Below are positions 61,258 to 64,000 of a stretch of 64,000 nucleotides of DNA, piece after piece. How positions within the stretch are numbered: the stretch's first letter is position 1; the number at the start of each line of letters is the position of its first letter. The position numbers were made by a program, and so were the translations under genes. The DNA comes from CAYMGQ01 sp964390055 (GTDB lineage Bacteria > Bacillota > Clostridia > Peptostreptococcales > Natronincolaceae): positions 122,825 to 186,824 of the forward strand of contig CAYMGQ010000003.1 in the NCBI GenBank assembly GCA_964390055.1, written 5' to 3'. The notes beneath the pieces were generated by a model. It was given only the letters and a program-made list of their open reading frames with translations. It was not told where the DNA came from and did not search any database.

Positions 61258-62250
61258 ATGACAAAGCCTAAAGTGGCAATTGTTTTTACCGGAGGGACTA
61301 TATCTATGTCAGTTGATCCGAGAATCGGAGCAGCTATACCAACCCTCACAAATGAGGAAATTATGTCTTTAGTTACTAATATTGATACAATTGCTGATAT
61401 TGAACCCATTAGCTTTTCCAAGCTTCCTGGTCCTCATATCAACCCTCTAATGATGATGGAATTAAGAGAGGTAATTATAAAAATATTGGAAAGAGATGAT
61501 ATCGTAGGAGTAATTATAACCCATGGTACAGATACCCTAGAGGAAACAGCATATCTATTGGATTTAACTATTAATTGTGAAAAACCTATTATCGTAGTAG
61601 GGGCCATGAGAAATAGTTCCGAACTGGGCTATGATGGACCAAGTAATTTGGCGGCAGCCGTTTGTACGGCAATTTCTCCCTATGCGAAAAACAAGGGTGT
61701 ATTAATTGTAATGAATAATGAGGTTAATGCTGCCAGCGAAGTCACCAAAACTAACACCTTAAGCTTAAATACCTTTAGGTCCATTGAATTTGGTGCCCTA
61801 GGAATTGTTGATAATGACAAAGTAATTTTCCACAGACAGGTAGTTAATAGACAATATATATCAACATCCACTATTGTACCAGAGGTGGAGCTAATAAAAT
61901 GTGCTTCTGGTATGGACTCCAAGCTAATTAGGTTTTGTGTGGATTCTGGTGCCAAAGGTATTGTCATAGAGGCCCTGGGTAGAGGTAATGTTCCCCCCAA
62001 TATGTTAGAAGGCCTAAAATATGCCATATCCAAAAATATAGCCATTGTTATGGTATCAAGATGCCCTACTGGCAGGGTTTTAGATACCTATGGCTATGAA
62101 GGTGGTGGAAAACAGCTTAAAGATTTAGGTATTATCCTTGGTGGGAATTTGCCTGGACAAAAAGCTAGAATCAAATTAATGTTGGCTTTAAGTGTATCTA
62201 ATAATCGGGAAAGAGTTAGGGAGATAATCGAATATAAAGAATATGAATAA
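61258..62250 (+). CDS. ansA: Asparaginase (L-asparagine amidohydrolase)
   Basis: 330 residues. The first catalytic threonine lies in VAIVFTGGTISM (near residue 13) and the second in VIITHGTDTLEETAYLL (near 87); VVGAMRNSSELGYDGPSNL and VIEALGRGNVPP are also conserved. No signal peptide, so cytosolic. Hydrolyses asparagine to aspartate and ammonia. The ATG has AAAGGAGGG. Behind a promoter and terminator which may attenuate it. Monocistronic, ending in a 15-bp hairpin. Confidence 0.92.
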   Translation: MTKPKVAIVFTGGTISMSVDPRIGAAIPTLTNEEIMSLVTNIDTIADIEPISFSKLPGPHINPLMMMELREVIIKILERDDIVGVIITHGTDTLEETAYLLDLTINCEKPIIVVGAMRNSSELGYDGPSNLAAAVCTAISPYAKNKGVLIVMNNEVNAASEVTKTNTLSLNTFRSIEFGALGIVDNDKVIFHRQVVNRQYISTSTIVPEVELIKCASGMDSKLIRFCVDSGAKGIVIEALGRGNVPPNMLEGLKYAISKNIAIVMVSRCPTGRVLDTYGYEGGGKQLKDLGIILGGNLPGQKARIKLMLALSVSNNRERVREIIEYKEYE

Positions 62251-62266
62251 TGATGTAACTAACATA

Positions 62267-62310
62267 CCTAGGCTATAATCAGTTCTGACCACAATTGATT
62301 ATAGCCTAGG
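62267..62310. terminator. Hairpin between asparaginase and SLH protein genes
   Basis: CCTAGGCTATAATCA (62267-62281) and its exact complement (62296-62310) form a 15-bp stem with a 14-base loop between convergent genes. The T-run after it is weak, but the stem is long. Confidence 0.65.
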
Positions 62311-62321
62311 CATTTATCAAA

Positions 62322-63731
62322 TTACTCAGTTTTAATTTTTATTTGCTTTATTATTGAGGTAAAAAACCAATCTATCTCCTTGTTATATAAAGAGTACTGA
62401 TTACTTTTCCTGATATTTTCCCATAAGCCCCATATATTTTCCATTGCATAGTCCTGCCCCTTCATTTCGAAAAGCAAATATGTATAATTGCCTATTATCC
62501 CCATCTTTTTATCTATATCTATAGATTTATCTACTAATTGTTTATATATGATCAATGCCTTATCTAATTTATTAATATTTACATATAATTCTGCTAGCAT
62601 CAATGCAATATCCACTTTCTTATTACTATTTTCCATGCTTTTGTATAAGGATTCCATAAAAACTAGTAGTTCCTTATCACTATAATACTGCTTAGATATT
62701 TCAAAAAAATTGTTAACATCCTCAATATGTCTATTAGTCAAACTACTATAGTGTTCAAACCCTTCCTTAATTAATTGCTTCCTTTGATCCAGATCAAGAG
62801 ACTTATCCCAACCTATCAAATAATAATTAATTCCTATAATATTATAATAATTTTCTTCTTTAAGGCTCCATAAGGTTGCAACCGGATCTAAATCATACAA
62901 ATGCTCCTCCTCAAAGGGAATATAACCAATAAAAGAGAGATATTCTAGAGATATAATGGCATTACGAAATTTTACATCCTCTATAGTGCTATTTTCCACA
63001 GCTTCTATAATTTTGAACAAGGGAAATTTCTCCCTATTCACGCTTCCAATAGGATTAAAGTTAAGTAAATTATTTTTAAGGAATTCCAAATCATCATATA
63101 TTCTTTTAATTATTACTGCTGCCTCTCCTATAGTTAATTCTCTTCCCAACCTAAAAGTATTATCTTCATATCCTTTCATAATATGATTGCCAATAAGATC
63201 CATAATATCATTATGAATCTCAGTATTTAGGGGTAAATCCCTATAATAGTAACTTTCTTCTCTTAAAATTGAGGGACTAGTGACTGAACGGGCCAGCAAA
63301 GCCACCTTGCTCCGAAGAATAGGTTCATTTAAATTTATTTTGGGTCCTGGAAATATATCAAAAAAATTATATTTACCAGTGTGATTCCTATTAATGTAAT
63401 CAATAAGTGAAATAATATTTTCATAAGCCCAATGCTTATTATCTAGACTAATTCCAATGCTCTCATCAACAATTTCAACATATTCTCCTCTTAATCCCTG
63501 AATATTCAAAACCTTATCTAATAAGAAGAGAAATTCACCTGTTTTTATAGGATTGTCAGGATTTGAAAACCCCTCTATATAACTATTAGCTGAAGGAATA
63601 TTAATATTGACCCAATCAATATACATATTACTCCAATGTTTTTCAACATTAGGCGAATAGGCTCCAGCTAAAATAGAATTTGCACCTATAAAAAGTATTA
63701 TAGTAATAGCAGTTAATTTTTTCTTAAGCAT
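62322..63731 (-). CDS. S-layer homology (SLH) domain protein
   Basis: 469 residues. Signal peptide at residues 1-24. SLH-like repeats follow: YSPNVEKHWSNMYIDWVN (near 25) with GFSNPDNPIKTGEFLFLLDKVL; NKHWAYENIISLIDYIN with PILRSKVALLARSV (near 100-150); and HNDIMDLIGNHIMKGYEDNTFRLGRELTIGEAAVIIKRIYDDL (near 170-215). The C-terminal ~230 residues are helical and TPR-like (YVNINKLDKALIIYKQLVDKSIDIDKKMG). SLH domains anchor proteins to cell-wall polymer, so it is probably a surface protein of unknown function. Confidence 0.85.
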   Translation of the reverse strand: MLKKKLTAITIILFIGANSILAGAYSPNVEKHWSNMYIDWVNINIPSANSYIEGFSNPDNPIKTGEFLFLLDKVLNIQGLRGEYVEIVDESIGISLDNKHWAYENIISLIDYINRNHTGKYNFFDIFPGPKINLNEPILRSKVALLARSVTSPSILREESYYYRDLPLNTEIHNDIMDLIGNHIMKGYEDNTFRLGRELTIGEAAVIIKRIYDDLEFLKNNLLNFNPIGSVNREKFPLFKIIEAVENSTIEDVKFRNAIISLEYLSFIGYIPFEEEHLYDLDPVATLWSLKEENYYNIIGINYYLIGWDKSLDLDQRKQLIKEGFEHYSSLTNRHIEDVNNFFEISKQYYSDKELLVFMESLYKSMENSNKKVDIALMLAELYVNINKLDKALIIYKQLVDKSIDIDKKMGIIGNYTYLLFEMKGQDYAMENIWGLWENIRKSNQYSLYNKEIDWFFTSIIKQIKIKTE

Positions 63732-63836
63732 ATTTTATCACCCTCCTCGTAACAAAATTACTATTTAAAATTCAATATATAATTCTTATTTCCCTATATC
63801 GTGATTTTAAGCAATAGTAATGAAATAAACAAAAAA

Positions 63837-63856
63837 ACTAGTACAATTGTACTAGT
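63837..63856 (-). terminator. Terminator of the tRNA transcript
   Basis: Perfect 20-base palindrome ACTAGTACAATTGTACTAGT followed on the minus strand by seven T. It lies 12 bases downstream of the tRNA-Phe gene. Confidence 0.8.
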
Positions 63857-63868
63857 ATCTATTCATGT

Positions 63869-63944
63869 TGGTGCCCAGAGGCGGAATCGAACCACCGACA
63901 CGGGGATTTTCAGTCTCCTGCTCTACCGACTGAGCTATCTGGGC
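63869..63944 (-). tRNA. tRNA-Phe (anticodon GAA)
   Basis: On the minus strand a full 76-base cloverleaf: acceptor GCCCAGA pairs with TCTGGGC; D arm TAGCTCAGTCGGTAGAGCA; anticodon loop CTGAAAA with GAA; T arm with GGTTCGATTCC; encoded CCA end. All expected invariant bases are visible. Confidence 0.97.
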
Positions 63945-63950
63945 ATATAT

Positions 63951-64000
63951 TGGTGGGCCTTCAGGGACTCGAACCCCGGACCTACCGGTTATGAGCCGGG
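63951..64000 (-). tRNA. tRNA-Met (anticodon CAT), partial at window edge
   Basis: The 3' 50 bases, six bases upstream of tRNA-Phe: anticodon stem CCGG around loop CTCATAA, giving CAT; T arm with GGGGTTCGAGTCCC; acceptor GGCCCACCA with encoded CCA. CAT may be elongator Met, initiator or tRNA-Ile2; the anticodon stem lacks the initiator's GGG/CCC pattern, so elongator Met is favoured. The 5' part lies outside the window. Confidence 0.85.

Noticed and set aside
61680..62045. 121-codon minus-strand frame inside asparaginase
   Set aside because: Shadow of a conserved enzyme gene on the plus strand.
1..64000. CRISPR array, prophage, insertion sequence or rRNA operon
   Set aside because: I saw no regularly spaced repeats, transposase, integrase, phage genes or rRNA sequence in the window.

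Overview
The window is a low-GC, densely coded chromosomal segment from an anaerobic, endospore-forming member of the Firmicutes, of Clostridia/Tissierellia type. The basis for this is the A+T-rich codon use, strong GGAGG ribosome binding sites with frequent TTG and GTG starts, the sporulation genes (spoIIAA, spoIIAB, sigF, spoIVFA, spoIVFB, yunB, spoVAEA), a complete Rnf complex, selenocysteine machinery, T-box and c-di-AMP leaders, and a ribosomal protein L27 with the Firmicutes N-terminal extension. Most genes lie on the minus strand in long operons. I see no prophage, insertion sequence or CRISPR array, so this is a core-genome region.

Layout. 1-2.4 kb: an OpuC-type osmolyte ABC transporter (binding protein cut by the window edge) behind a c-di-AMP (ydaO-type) riboswitch with its terminator. 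2.4-7.4 kb: comEA-selD-selA-selB, in which SelD itself carries an in-frame UGA and is probably a selenoprotein. 7.6-9.9 kb: D-Ala-D-Ala carboxypeptidase, RidA and a YheO/DauR-like regulator. 10-15.9 kb: leuS with a T-box leader, rsfS, a Na+/Ca2+ exchanger-like gene, yqeK, nadD, yhbY. 16-18.5 kb: obgE and the rplU-prp-rpmA operon. 18.5-22.6 kb: RNase G, a DUF2344 protein and a large radical SAM protein. 22.6-24.3 kb: spoIVFB/spoIVFA. 24.4-32.9 kb: the shape and division operon maf-radC-mreBCD-PBP2-minCDE. 33-38.7 kb: a Gx-type transporter and rnfCDGEAB.

38.9-42.4 kb holds an uncharacterised set directly upstream of rnf: a SPOR-domain protein, two DRTGG-domain proteins, two small GHKL ATPases and a PHP-domain protein. 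It looks like a signalling system and is the best candidate in the window for something undescribed. 42.5-50.7 kb: cell-wall enzymes, luxS, nadE, a split TSUP exporter, a CoA-binding protein, YigZ, a Nudix-like protein with a broken catalytic box, hflX and yunB. 51-56.5 kb: PBP1A, then spoIIAA-spoIIAB-sigF followed by a decayed spoVA locus (frameshifted and deleted spoVAB, spoVAEA retained, no spoVAC/AD/AEB). 56.7-60.9 kb: mogA, moaC, thiI with its cysteine desulfurase, and a LUD-domain protein. 61-64 kb: a possible small RNA or attenuator before an asparaginase gene, an SLH-domain protein, and tRNA-Phe plus a partial tRNA-Met.

Protein functions were assigned by motif and family recognition only; no database search was run.
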